Position numbers and translations under genes: made by a program
In this document: one piece after another, positions 1 to 13,200 of the stretch
Layout: each line of letters starts with the position of its first letter
Position numbering within the stretch: position 1 is the first letter of the stretch
Assembly (NCBI GenBank): GCA_032358255.1
Contig: JAULBX010017303.1
Span: 25,311-89,310, forward strand
DNA from: Heterotrichella gracilis
Taxonomy: Eukaryota; Sar; Xanthophyceae; Tribonematales; Xanthonemataceae
DNA length: 64,000 bases
Direction of reading: 5' to 3'
The notes under the pieces: generated by a model
The model's database searches: none
Told to the model about the DNA's origin: nothing
What the model saw: the letters and a program-made list of their open reading frames with translations, nothing else

Positions 1-187
1 GTCGGGGCGCTGGCGCACAGTGGCGCCACCACTCCCCTCGTTGGCAACCAGCCCTGCCCCTGCCAGCCCTATCCCACACCACTCCATGCCCACGTCACCC
101 CACTACATCACACCGACACCCCCTCCACCGCTCCATCGCCCGCCCTCCGCCACCACCGCCCCACCTCCCCACTCCACCCCACCCCAC

Positions 188-526
188 CTGTCTGCGTCTG
201 ACTCCACAAAGTAGCTGTCCTCGCTGCTGGAGTAGGCGGGGAGGAGGCTAATAACGGCGGTGGCGGGTTGGCCTGGGGCACACGGCCAGGGGGTTCGCAT
301 GCGTGGTGTTGTGAATACATGCATGCATATGGGGTGTGGAGGTGGAAGTGGCACGAACGTATATGGTGGAAAGTATGCGCAAGGTTGCAGGAAAACGGCC
401 AGTGGGTTTGTCATGTGGTGTCAAGCTTGGGAACACGGGCGACTTACTGGTGTTGAAGACATCCCACCCGTCATCGTCTTGGGGCTCTCCGGGCTGGTGG
501 TCCAGTGCTGCCTGGTCTGATGACAT
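188..526 (-). CDS. Unknown protein, N-terminal two exons (partial, runs off left edge)
   Basis: Two minus-strand exons join in phase. Exon 1 (526 to 448) starts at an ATG and ends at a GTAAGT donor in phase 1. Exon 2 (272 to 188) follows a CCCCAG acceptor and ends at a CAG/GTGGGG donor in phase 2. The product begins MSSDQAALDHQPGEP, continues with an acidic DDDGWDVFNTS stretch, and exon 2 contains YSSSEDSYFVESDAD. The composition is acidic and Ser/Asp-rich, suggesting a disordered N-terminus. Following exons lie at or beyond the left edge; 1-187 is low-complexity C/A-rich intron-like sequence, with a possible further exon in the first 60 bases whose frame I could not settle. No family is recognised. 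It is divergent from the receptor-like gene. The phase agreement is the main support. Confidence 0.5.
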
Positions 527-1251
527 AGTGAACCTAGAAAGGTTGGGCAGTCTATTTCTATGCGTACGTGAGTCAAAACCCTTGTAAGGTGTGGGCAGGC
601 TGGGATCAAACGCAACGCGCATGCAGTAATCGCACATGCATGCGTAATCAAGATGGGCAGTCCGGGCAAGGCAAATGCCAGTCAACAAATTGTTAGTGGC
701 AGCTTTGATAACGCAAGGACTGGGGTAAACGCTAAACTGGAGTTGCATGCAAGTGTTACTGTGTACATACACCAGCCAACTCGGTGGAAAGGGCAAGGCA
801 TGGAGACAATCAGACACTTGAACTGAAACCCGGGGGTTTGCTCAGCAAGTGGCTGTGCCCTTTTGAACGCTTGGGTGGGTGCGTGCTCTGGCCCAGAGTC
901 TGGGAATGCCCATAACAAGGTGGTCTGCCCATTGCCAAAGGGTACAATATCGTCTACCGAAACGGGAATGTATTGCCAGGTGTCGCCTGGCCCTGACTCG
1001 TCGAGTCACTCGACGAGTGCTTTGACCAAAACACAAAATGCGCCAGTCTTCCGCGGACATAACTCAGCAAAGCCCTGCAAACCTGTACCATAAACACTAT
1101 TCAGAATCCAATCGTGCACAAAAAAGCGCAACGAGCCTCGAGTGCAAGCAAGAGCCTGTACCGACACCCTTCAAGGGTGACCCTGTCACGGCCTTGGCCA
1201 CCCCAATGCCGGCAACAGCCTCTTCCAGTCTCTGAAGGCACCAACAGGAAG
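527..1251. other. Divergent intergenic region (shared promoter and 5' UTRs)
   Basis: About 725 bases separate the minus-strand ATG at 526 from the plus-strand ATG at 1252. No convincing coding exon is visible on either strand. It must hold both promoters and 5' leaders. The one discrete motif is the short palindrome at 996-1018. Confidence 0.6.
996..1018. promoter_or_regulatory. 11-bp inverted repeat with 1-nt spacer in the divergent promoter
   Basis: ACTCGTCGAGT (996-1006) is followed by one C and then its exact reverse complement ACTCGACGAGT (1008-1018). A perfect dyad of this size between two divergent genes, about 235 bases upstream of the receptor ATG, is compatible with a dimeric transcription-factor site. 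It could equally be a small stem-loop in the 5' leader. Binding is inference only. Confidence 0.35.
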
Positions 1252-4200
1252 ATGGGCAGGAAGCTATCCTACGTTGCTTTTGCACTCGCATCGGTGCTCT
1301 GCATCGCTGCAGCATCGGAACTTTCAGGTTTGGCTCTCGTACCCGCCATGCACATGGTTGCAACCGTTTGTTGGACGACGACCAACAACCCACAATTGCA
1401 CTTACTTGTGCAGCCCAGTGGGGTGCATCCACACATAGTGCCCATCAGCCATGTACTACTACCGTTCACAAGCCACTGCCAAGTGCCAGCGCCATGTTAA
1501 CGTCTTGATTGAAGGTCCCTCGTGATGCATGCAGACGCCCAACAACCACCCACCTTCCACCAACCTCCACCATCCGTGACCCCTTGCTATTGCTGCTGCA
1601 GTGACCGATGTGCGGTGCGATGTGGCTCTGTTTGAACAGCCGTTCTTCCAAGGAGAAAGGAAATACCTGCAGACACGCACCACAGCTTCAGACCTCCCAC
1701 TCTGCCTCAACTGGGCACCAGACCTCCCCAAGGTACAGACCAACTGCACATCGAATCGCCAACCACTAGCTGCTGCGGAACCGTCTGTACCCTTCTTTAT
1801 CTGTTTCTGAACCTCTGGTTGGTGTGCAGCTTGGATTTGGCAACGCCACCAAGAGCTTTTACTGGGCGTGTTCCTGCGTGAACACCGAGTGCTACGGTAC
1901 CCTGCGCAGCTCCCAGCTCCTGTTCTATAATGCACCCTTGCCAACACTGGGTGCCCCACCGGCGCCTATCAGCACGTCCTCGTTCGACTGGTCACAGTGC
2001 AACAGCACCAGCTGCTACTTCAGGTCACCTGTCATGCCAGCAACCCTCGGCAGTGTGCCAGTGCAGGCTGTGCGGCTGTGCCTGGGTGCCAGTGGTACGT
2101 GGCGGGGGACGGGCTCTCTACTTGTGCCTTGCCTGCGTTATTAGTGCATGACAGCAGTAAACAGCCAGTCGGCCCTGCACCAAGTTGCGCCACTGAGCTC
2201 TCTTAGTGGGGCTTTGCTTATAGCTGGTACTATGGGTGTGCTTTGGGTGGGTTGGTGGTGGGGACCGACTAGAGACGATGTTCACGCCTCCCTTTGTCAC
2301 ATACCAGGCACAGACCAGAGCGTGTGGCTTGGGGTCCATCGTGGGCGGGACGCCAACCTGATCCAGGGCTCCATCCAGGAAGGCTACTGCCAGATTGGCC
2401 AGTTTGTGACCGCCATCACCTACAACACACGCACCGTCAGGGAGAAGTGTGGGAAGTCCCTCTGCACCCACGAAAGAATATACAACGTCCAGGTGGGTTC
2501 ACAAACTAGCGCATCACAACCATGTGCTTCCCTAAGCATCTTGCACACTGGGTGTGACATTGACTGGGCTGGTGCTGAGGGTTGAAGCGGGGCCAGTCGC
2601 TCCTTCAGTTGCACAGATTAAACACTCACATACCTGAGACTTTGAAGCCACCTGCTTGCCTGATTTCAAAGACTGGAGTGCTTGGGGACACAACTAACTA
2701 TTGTACCTGATGCACGAACGAACAAAGCTACGATCTATCAGTTGCCCAGCTCTCAGCACCTGCATGGAATGCACCGCAGGCAAACTGCAGCGACGGTACC
2801 GCCTTCGCGGTCGGCTCCAGCCTGCCCACCACCTCCTACGCCCTGCGCGCCTCCCCCAGCGGCTTCACCAGCATCAGCCTGGCCTCCTCCTGGGGACTGG
2901 ACCTGCCCCAGGGAGCGCTGCGCAACGCCACGGTGTGGATGGATGTGTGCCCCGAGGGGACCAAGGTCACCGGCTTCAGGGCCCACTGGGACCTCAGCCC
3001 CTCGGCAGATGCAGGCATCATCCACATGGCGGTGCAGTGCGGGCCCTGCGTGGGAGGCTGCGGTGAGGAAATGACCAATCCTTGCACCCTCCCGCACACA
3101 TCCACACGCGGCGCTGGCAACACGCACATGGCAGTGGGGTTTGGGCCATGCCTGGGAGGCTGCAGCGAGGTTGCAAGTCACTCATTTGCACCCTTACACG
3201 CGCAGCACGGCCACAAACTTTGCTTGTATATCATAAGACTAAAGGACTCGCCCCAGCAATGCAATCCAATGCAGCCCCCAACTATTGCATTTCTGCCTCA
3301 GCCACCTGATTCAGCCCACCATTCATCCCCTGGCTGCAGACCTGTTCACCACAGACCAGACAGCAGACGGCGCACCCGTGGGCAGCTTCTGGCTGGGGAC
3401 GGGCGGCACCCCCGCACCCGCCACCCAGCACATCTGCCCCACAGGGGCCTTCATCTCCCAATTCCTCATGGACGTCTCCTACCAGCCTACACGCTCAGGC
3501 ATGACCTCACAGCTTCGGGACGTGACAGCTGTATGCAGCACCGGCCTGCAGCTCAAGGCAACCCTAGCTAAAACCCTAGATTTGGCGCTGTCTGAGAGCG
3601 TGACGGTGAACGCGCCCTACGGGTTCAGGAGGGTGCAGACGGCCAGCGACACCCTGCTAGGGTTTGGCAGTGGCGGGGCATTCGACTCCACCTACCAGTG
3701 CCCGCCCAACATGGTGGTGGCGGGGTATGCGCTGGCTGCGGACGGGGCCAAGGGCCACTCCTTCCTGTGCTCCCCTTGCACCGCCCAGGAGTGTGGTGCG
3801 TTGATGGGAGGAGTCAAACCCATATACTGCAAGCACCATCCCCTTCCCTGTGCTGTCTGGTCTTCCCCTGCCATGCATTGGCCGGGCACTGGTTCCCTCA
3901 CACTGGTGGCTGTATGAGGGAATCGTTGAGCATGCATGGCTTCATTTCAATGATTGCACAGGCATGGCGATGATTGGAATCATGGCAATCATTGCCAATG
4001 CATAGCACCATGAACTCCACTGACCAACCCTTGCGCATGCATGGCCCACCAGAATGGGCGCACACCACCAACATAGGCCTCAAAACGCACCATCTGCAAC
4101 CACGCATCCCTCCCCAGTACTCACCCCTCTCCTTCCCCCTTGCAGACACCATGACCCAGGATGTGCTGCTGAGCTGGCTGTCACCCCACGGCCCCACAAC

Positions 4201-7200
4201 CGCACAGCCCCAGCCCGCAAGCGACGCACAGGCGACACCTGGCATTGTCAGCGCAGCCTCTGTGCCCCCCACTGCGGCCACAATTGCAGGCTCATGCGCA
4301 GAGGGTGCTTTCATCACCAGCTTCTCATATGGCTTCCCGCAGGCCTCTGGCTGCCTGGCATGTGCGTGGAACCCTAAACCCTAAGCATGGGTGACGGTTG
4401 GCATGGGGTTTCCAGCATATTGCGGGAAGGGTTCTAGAGGCGGGGTGCAGAGTTTGCATCACACGTCTGTGGTGTTGACCCAGATCTACATGGCCATGGC
4501 CTGTGGCATTCCCCACAGAGGTCCCATTTTAAATCTCCACCATGTCCGGATACCATGAGCAGTTTCAGTACCTCACGCACCCATACTTATGGTGTGCCCC
4601 CCCTGCAGCCAACGGGTGGATCACCGGTGCCTGCGCCGACTGGTCCCTCACCGCCCCCTTCAACGTCATGTGCAGCAATGGGCAGGTGCTTCTGCCGCTC
4701 ACCACCCTCCCAAACAACACAAGCGTGGCGCAGGTAAGGGTTTTTAGGACTGGAGGGTAATGCCCTAACCTTTGCTATCTCCTCCTTCCATGCGCCTGTT
4801 CAAGGACAGACAACGTAAATAGTTTGCTGCGAAGTTTTGCTCACACATGTAAACACAAAGTGGTGAGGTGACAAATTTACTCAACACTGCATGGATCTTC
4901 ACCTCTCCACAAAAGGAACCAAATGTTATATCGATCAAAATTCTGAGGTTTTCTTACTTGTTTGCTGTTTATTTTTATTTGCCGCTTTGTATGTGTCTCA
5001 GGTATCCAGCGGGGATGGCTTCACCTCCATCCGGGGACAGGCCAGCTCTGCGGGGATTTCAGCGGTTGAGTTTGGTGGCAGCATGTGGGTCCCGGGGAGC
5101 AGCTTCCTGGATGTGTGCCCCTTTGGGACCAAGCTGGGAGGGTTCAAATTCAGCACTGAGAAGGATACTGGGGCGCTCATCACAATCCAGTTTGCTTGCC
5201 AGCAAGCAGGTAAGGCTTGGCTAATGGGGCCTTCAAACAGTTTACCGATGCGTTGCAAATAGATCCCATTGCCATAGGAGTGCTCCACAATGTCAATGGC
5301 ATGCAAGGCAAGCGCCCATGCATCAGGTAACCATTGCGCCTATCGCCCGCATGCATGCCCATCCGGCACCACCACGTTGGGCACATTGCAGCCCCACATG
5401 CCACTATGCTCATGACCCGCCACCTAAGCTCTGCATTGGCCCACCAGCCTGCTGACACCCCGTCTCTCAGTGACACTATGAGCATGACCCCCTACACCAA
5501 TTTTGCAACTTCCACCTGTGTGTTACAGCGCACCGCCCCTATCTTGTATTTCTACCAACCTCCTACTAACAACCCCCTTCTTCCGCAGTGACCGGCACCC
5601 AGTCCCAAGTGTGGACCTCCATCAACACCACCTCCACATGGCAGATTGCGGGCAGCCCATACAGCGTGGACATGCTCAGCGACCCATTCACCTGCCCCGA
5701 GGGGTCCTACATCACCTCATGGCACACGGGGACCAAGGCGGGTGCCCTGCTCACCGTCTCTGCCACCTGCAGCAACGGGGTGGTGCTGGCGGGCGCGGGC
5801 GCACTTACGCGGGGAACTCTGCTGGCCAAGGTGGGGTTCTGGAATGTTAGGTGTGGATGAGACATGGGTATTGTGAGTGGTCTTCATTTGACTCCTTTTG
5901 TGATTTTGTGACAATGCACACATGGTAGGCCAGCACAGGCAGGGTTTGGTCATCCCAGGTCTTACCCTGTACCCGTACTAAACTAATGCACTTTAACACC
6001 TGTGCCATCCAACGCACATCCAAAGTGGAGAGCGCGAATGAAATTAATCTGTTATTAAACCTTATGTTTTTTCTTTTTTGTCAGGTTGAGAACGCCGGGG
6101 GTTTCTGGATGGTTGGGGGGCAGCAGACAAAGTCTGGCCTGACCCTGCTGGAGAACTCCGAGGCAGGGGGTATGCCATGGACTGCCAGGTGCCCCCTCCC
6201 GGGGATGCGCATCTCGGGATTCCAGGCCGGGATTGGGTCCCAGATCAGCGCCTTTAGGTTCATGTGCCAGTGCAGCAACTGCGGTAAGAACGAGACAGGA
6301 TTTGTGCATGCATGTAAATGCACCTTGATGACTGTGTGGGCCTCAGGGTCACGCTCTTGATTGCCAATTAGTAATGTCAATATCAATCAGATTACGGTAA
6401 TTACTGGGAGGCCAGCTAGTCCGTTTTTCGCTACAAAAAGATTAAATTTAAATTTCAACTGAATTTATTTTAGCAATAAATTGCGCACTGAGTTTATTTT
6501 AATGCTGTCGCCCAGGCTCCCAAGCCCTGACCTGGCACCAGGCCCGCATGTCCCTCCTCTTCACCGGCGCTGACATGGCCAAGCCAGAGGAGGTCAAGGC
6601 ACAGGCGCTGCAGGCTGCGCTGGAGGGCGTGGTGTACGACCAGCTGTCTGCATCGCCAGCTGACCTCACAGTGACGGTGGACGACTTTGCGGGTGGGTCA
6701 GGGTGAATGGCCAGGGGGGTGTGACAGATTATCAGTTTTGTTCACGTACTAAAACATATTTGTTATGTCGTTTATCGACACAGGGCTGATGTCTGCCATA
6801 GGGGTGTTTGTGTTTCATCTCCCTTGATGCTGTCATGGCTGACAACTGTGGTGCAGTATTTGGTCAACAATGGTGGGTATCAGCGGCTTTGGATTCAACG
6901 TCTGCATGGACTCCAAAGCTTTGGACTGGATTCAAAAATGAATATTTTACTGCCGGGCCCGCAGGTTACACCGCCTCCATCACAGTGTCAGCCCCCACAG
7001 AGCTTGCAGCCGCCACCAGCGCTGAGCGCCTCACCAGTTTCAACCGCCTGGAGCAGGTCCAGCAGGGCCTGCTGAAGCAGGGGGTGAACGTGTCCAGCAT
7101 CAATGCCATCACGGCACAGGAGTTTCTGGCGGTGCACAGCGAGACAGGTGGGTAATTGGGCAGCTATTAGGGGCAGATGGCCAATGTTATGGGTTCTTGG

Positions 7201-10200
7201 CCTGCTGTTTGGGTGTGTACTGTAAGCATGCATGATGGGCTGGCGAGGTTTGCGGTGTGTGCGATTAATTGACCTTTTGATGTCAGAACTGGACATGTTG
7301 TTCGAATGCCAAATTACGTTGGTCACCTACAGGCATTTTCAGAATTGGCAATTACAACCTGCTTACTAAGCCCTAGTTGCCCACTGTTGCAATGCAGCCC
7401 TTACCCTAATACCCAAACCCTTCTCGCGCGACTGATACCGCCCTCCCCTTGCCACGCAGGCTTCTTCCTTCGGCTGCCCGGCGGCCCCACCTCCAAGTGC
7501 ATCACCGTGTCAGAGACCCTGCTCCCCACAGCCGCCAACTACCTGCACCTCCACGAGTGCGCCCTGCCTTCCTTCCCAGACGTGGCCGGCCAGCAGCTGT
7601 GGTCATATGGCCCCAGGGTGCAATCCGTGTGCCTGGCAGCATACCCGTGGCTGTGCCTGGGGGTGCAGGTCTCTGGGAAGGAGGCAGCCACGCCCGAGAC
7701 GCTCACCGGTGCCCCAGTTGTTGCCTACAACATGACAGCGCTGGCGAATGTTCCCATGCTGGCCTACCAGTGGGAGCTGGAGGTGACGCCACAGGCGCTG
7801 CGGGTGAAGCTGGCGGCCAATGACGGGGTGTGCATCGCTACTGCGGATGGGAACACGGGTGACATGACGTACCTGGCAGTGGGGCCATGCGCGGGGTCTG
7901 ATGCCGCCCTGTTTGCTGCTGATGGTAAGGGATGCAATCAAATGGAAAGATTTGTTCATTAAATGGTAGTGCTGGTTGTGTCTGATCTTGATGTCAAGGA
8001 ATGCATAAATGACTTTTATTTTAAGCATCACAAACAATGTCTTGCATGTTCCAGGACTTCATGTGGCTGAACAAATTGGCCGAACGATTTCTGCACTCGT
8101 GAGGTTCCCATGCCATATTGATGGATTTGTGCACAATTAATCCCCTTCCCGCAGCGGTTGGCTTTGTGGGCAACCTTCCCTCCGCCTCCGCCAACCTCAC
8201 CCTGCAAGGGGAGCAGTGGCTGTCCATCGGGACCAGCGAGAGCGAGATGATGATGGCATCCATCTACTCCCTGCTGCTGGACAACTCCATCAGGGGGGTG
8301 AATGTCAAGCTGCAGCCGGGCACTCCCTCGCAAGCTAGGAGGAGGCTGCAGGGTAAGTAGGGTTTTTTTAGGTTTAGGGCTTAGGGCCAGTATCCACCCC
8401 ACTGATGTCCCATGACATATAGCGCCCGTTTAATGCCTGTACGCCATGTATCAGAACTACCATCAAGCTTGCCAGTGGATCATGTCATGGCTGCCTGCAT
8501 TGGATACATGCTGTTGCTAACCCCTCCACCACTGTGCGACTTACAAGTCAGAGCAATGCTAATCAGTACCCCCCGTGCAGGCGCATTGGATATCATGAAA
8601 GCACCCGTCCCTGTCATCCCCCTCTCCATCGTCTTCCATGCAAGCGACCCAGCGGTTGTGGCAGAGGCACAGACAACCACGCAGGAGGCAATCGACGATG
8701 GGTCCTTTGCAGAAATCATCGCTTCAAATGGGTTCCCAGCCGATGGGGTGGTGCCTCCAGGTGAGGACCTCTTTGCTATAAACCAAACAATAAACTTCAC
8801 ATTTTGCGTTACATGGATTTAAGGAATACAAACTGACACTGAAGTGCTCATCAAATTGCACTGTTGTTGGAGCCGCGTCCGTGAATGGTTTGCACCTAAA
8901 TGTGCAACCGCTCCTCCCGGGTGCAGTCAAGCCATCGCCACCTGCCGTGGTGGGCTCGCCCCCAGTGGTGTCAAAGCCACCTGTCAAGCCCGTGGAGCGC
9001 TCACCACCTAGTGTCAAGCCCCACGCCCCTCCCACTGCGCAGCCCCCAGCAAACACCCTCCCACCCCCACCTGCGGCACCAAATGGTGAGGATCCCCACT
9101 TGCTGCCACGCATGCGCTGCTTGTGCCACCCAAAGTCTGCATGCTGCTGCTTATGCCGAGATCCTGCACTTGCCAACTGGACTGAAACCCGTAGAACACG
9201 TTGTGGATCAAGGACATGCAGACTTTGTGGATTTGTGGATTTGTAGACACGTTGTGGATCAAGGACATGTAGTAAAACACGTTGTGGATCAAGGACATGC
9301 ACTTGCCATCTGGACTGAAGCCCTTGGTGGATCCAATGGCCCAGATTCACTTGGGTGACGTGCGCTGCACGGCATCAGTGGCAATCAATTAAGGCTGCTT
9401 TCTTTATGCAGGCAATGTTGCGTACCACAACTCAATGTCTGCAGTGGAGATCTTTGGGATAGGTACGCAGCTACAATCGCCGCCTGCCGCATCCATCGCA
9501 ATACGCATGCAGCACCTTGGTACATTGCTGTCTTTGTGGCAGGCATCACTTCCTGGACAATAGGCCACCCATAGCGTTTGCTCTCACTACCATGCTTTTT
9601 TCAATGACATGAGTTGTGACAGGATATGTTACTGATCCACCATTCACTTTCTTTTCTTGTTGCCCCTGCAGTCGCCGGATCCCTTGCTGCCCTCGCCCTC
9701 CTGGTGCTGGGATTGGTGTGCATCCCCAGGTGCATTCGCAGCCGCAAGACCAACCGCCTGATGCACAAGCAGGGGCTGCGCAACCTATCCACCGCACCCG
9801 CCGCCGACACCCCCATCATGAAACCCTCCAAAGCCCCAACCAAGGGCAAGAAGGTGTTCCACATCACCACCACCCCGGCTGGGGAGACCGGCAGGCGCGG
9901 GTTCTGGGGATTCATGGGCAAGGGCAAAGATCCCGAGGAATCGGACATCATCTCGCCCACCACCTACAACCAGTCGGCCAAAAACTCGCCCATCAAACAG
10001 GGGATCAAGTATGATGACCTGGAATCCCCAGATCCCATCGTGAAAGCCCTAGGGTCCAACGCGGCCCTGGCCACACCCTCTCCCACCCAGCGCCCAATCC
10101 CCGTCCACATCTCCGCCCAAGGGGCCCCGGGATCAGCACAAAAGGCTTTCTTCTCACCCACAGCCAGCCCCTTTGACGTTGGCAGCGCCTCCCCTTCACC

Positions 10201-13200
10201 TGCCTCCTCCCCGACCCTCGCCCCACCACCCGCCACCACCCCTGGGGAGGCGCCATCCCCCATCGCCTCCCCCTTTGTGCCCCGCTCGGTGGTGCGCCCC
10301 CTGTTCTATGAGTCAGATAATGACAGCGTGACCTCCTCCCGCATGGCGCAGCAATTGGCCACAGTGACGGCTGCGGCGGCAGGCATGGGCATCCAGGAGG
10401 ACCTCATGCTGTTCGGGAATGACACAGGTAGGGTTTAGGATTGGGAACCCGAAGCTAGGGTTTTGATCACAGCAATGGCTGCGGCAGGCATGGGCATCCA
10501 GGAGGACCTCATGCTGTTCGGGAATGACACAGGTGGGGTTTAGACTAGGAACCCTACGCTAGGGTTTCAGTCACAGTGACAGCAACAGCATGGGCATCCA
10601 GGACTGATAGGGTTAAGGGTTTGGGTTGAGACCCTAAGCAGTGGTGTGTAACACAAATGGTGGCCAATCAGTCAGACAGAAGGTCTAAGGTGGCTAGGGT
10701 TTAGACCAAGAACCCTAAACATGTGATGGACAACCGGCGTCCAGCCTGACCTCAAGAACCGGTACCCCAGTCAGAAACCTGTGCCCTGATTATAGCAATC
10801 TTTGTGTGAATACAGGCAGCAGCCAGTTGGTGGACAACCCCGCCTACAGCCAGACTGAGGGAGAGATTGTCGCTGCGCTGGGTGGCGCCCGCCTGTACAG
10901 CAACCCTAGCTTTGAGAAGGACGATGCCCTCCTGCGGGAGGCCACCGAGGAGTTTGAGACCCCGCACGAGCTGAACGACATCACGGGGATGTTTGCGCCA
11001 GACGCGCCAGGCGGTAGGTCCAAACTATAAACCCTAAACCCTACACCTGCTAATGGCGTGATTTTTGCACGTGCTGGGCAGTAGGTGTAAACCCTATTCC
11101 TTAAACTTTGCATTAGCTTAATCGGGTTTCAAGGATGTTTGTGCCAGATGTGTCAGGCGGGAGGTATAAGCCATAAGCCTAAAACCCGCACCAGCGTAAA
11201 TGGGTTACAGGGATACTTGGCCCAGACATGAAACATGTTGCGCAGGAGGTCTAGAGGTTGACCTAGACACCTAGTACCTTCGAGGTTCATAAATGTTGCA
11301 GGCAATGTCCCGACAGGCCTGCATGGTAAATGTTGCTGGTTGCTGGGAACCCAATTCCATTCATTTTCCTCTTTACTGACTGCTTGTTGTGCCACTTCAG
11401 CAACTTCCTCCTCTCTGCTCGACACCCACACCTCCCTGCTCAACACCTCGGCACTGGCAGATATGGTGCTGCTGCCACAAGAGGCGGTGGCCATATGCAT
11501 TGGGGAGGATGGGGCGCCGGTGCTGCTGGGGGCGACTGAGTACGCACAGGTAAGCGGAGATGCTCATGGGGCAAGCAAGCTTTATGTACGGGTCTTTGCC
11601 AATTGAAATGTCATGGAGTTGCCTTTTAGTATAATCCGGTAGTTGCAGTGTATGGTTCCAGCCCATATGCGTGTCAATCTACTCGTGGTCAAGAAATTTG
11701 ATGTCCCACAACTCATAATTATTTGCTTTCTTTATATTATGTTGACTTTTGTTATTATCCGCTTTGCAGGTGTTCAAGGGCGTCCTGAACGGCAGCCAGG
11801 AGGTAGCTGTCAAGGTGATCACCAAGCCCCTGGACGAGGAGCACAAGAAGGCGCTGCTGAGGGAGGTGCTGGTAATGCATGACTGCGATAAGGACAACGT
11901 GGTGGCATTCCATGGGGTCTGCCTCAAGGTAGGGGCACACAGCTGGGCTGTCTAGGTGGTCAATCTCAGCACACGAATATGTTTCAGCATAATTTAATAT
12001 TATTGTCAAAAATGTCTTCTGCTGGAAGTTCCGGTAATACAGTCAGTTTCTGGCCACTTGGCTTTGAATGCCTAGCGCAGGCAGTCCTCTTCTGTGCCAA
12101 TATTCAACCACATATGAGCTGGATGATCATGTCATGAGTTCCAATGATGATGAAGTGACACTCAACCACCGGTGCGTATGTGCAGGGTGACCAGGTGATG
12201 CTTGTGACTGAACTGGTGAGCAACGGCAGCTTGAGGGAGGCCCTTGCATCAGGCACAGAGGACTTTTCATGGAATGGAAGGTGCGGCAAATAACAAAGCG
12301 TGAAAAAATGCCATCCCAATGCAGTCGGGGGGTACATCGCTGCAATGCCGGCTCGATTGGGACTCCTTAGGCTCAGGCTTTGAAATCAATTATGCCAAGT
12401 GGCTCTTGTCGCCGTCTTTTTGAAGGCCATGGCATTGCTTATTCCTTCAGGATAATATAATATACATGCCACCCCTGTCCATCCCATAATACGATTTTAA
12501 ATCCTGACTATTTTTCCCTGTCTCCAGAGGCAAGGCCATTGCCCTGGAGGTGGCCCATGCGCTGCTCCAGCTGCAGAACCACGTGCCCAAGCTCGTCCAC
12601 TACAGCCTGACCAGCAACAACGTGATGCTTGGCTCCAGCGGCACAGCCAGGCTGAGCGACGTGGGCATGAGGAGGGCGGTGGCTGGCGACTCTGCTGGTA
12701 AGAACCAACTCCCAACCCACCCATTGTTGTGAGGGTGGTTTAAATTTTTTTGGTTATTGCGGTATGTATTACAGCAGCTGGATCGGACACCAGAACTATC
12801 AAGGTACAAAATAGAGAAAGCACATTGGAAAAAGAGCACATATTGCCTGCTGCGTTGAACAAGTACATTCCTCACACTAGCCTGAAATATGTGGCAAGAA
12901 CTTTTACACTGTAATCTCCTGGAGGAATCCATCCACCCACGGTGGGCACAAGCCACCCATTCCTGCCCAGCACCATGATGAATTGCAACCACCACATGCG
13001 CCTTTGACTCACCTGCCCTTGGAGCCTCATGCAGGGTCCGATGCCTGGTCCTCCCCCGAGGTGCGCCTGGGCCAGCGCTGCAGCGAGAAGGTGGACGTGT
13101 TCAGCTTTGGTGTGGTGCTGTGGGAGATGGTGTGCACGGGGGAGACGCCTGTGCTCGGGAACATGCGGGCACCAAGGTAAGGCATGCCTGCAAACCCTGT

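Noticed and set aside
9196-9300. Regularly spaced repeats considered as a CRISPR array
   Set aside because: Only three units, unequal and very short spacers, inside a eukaryotic intron; a minisatellite.
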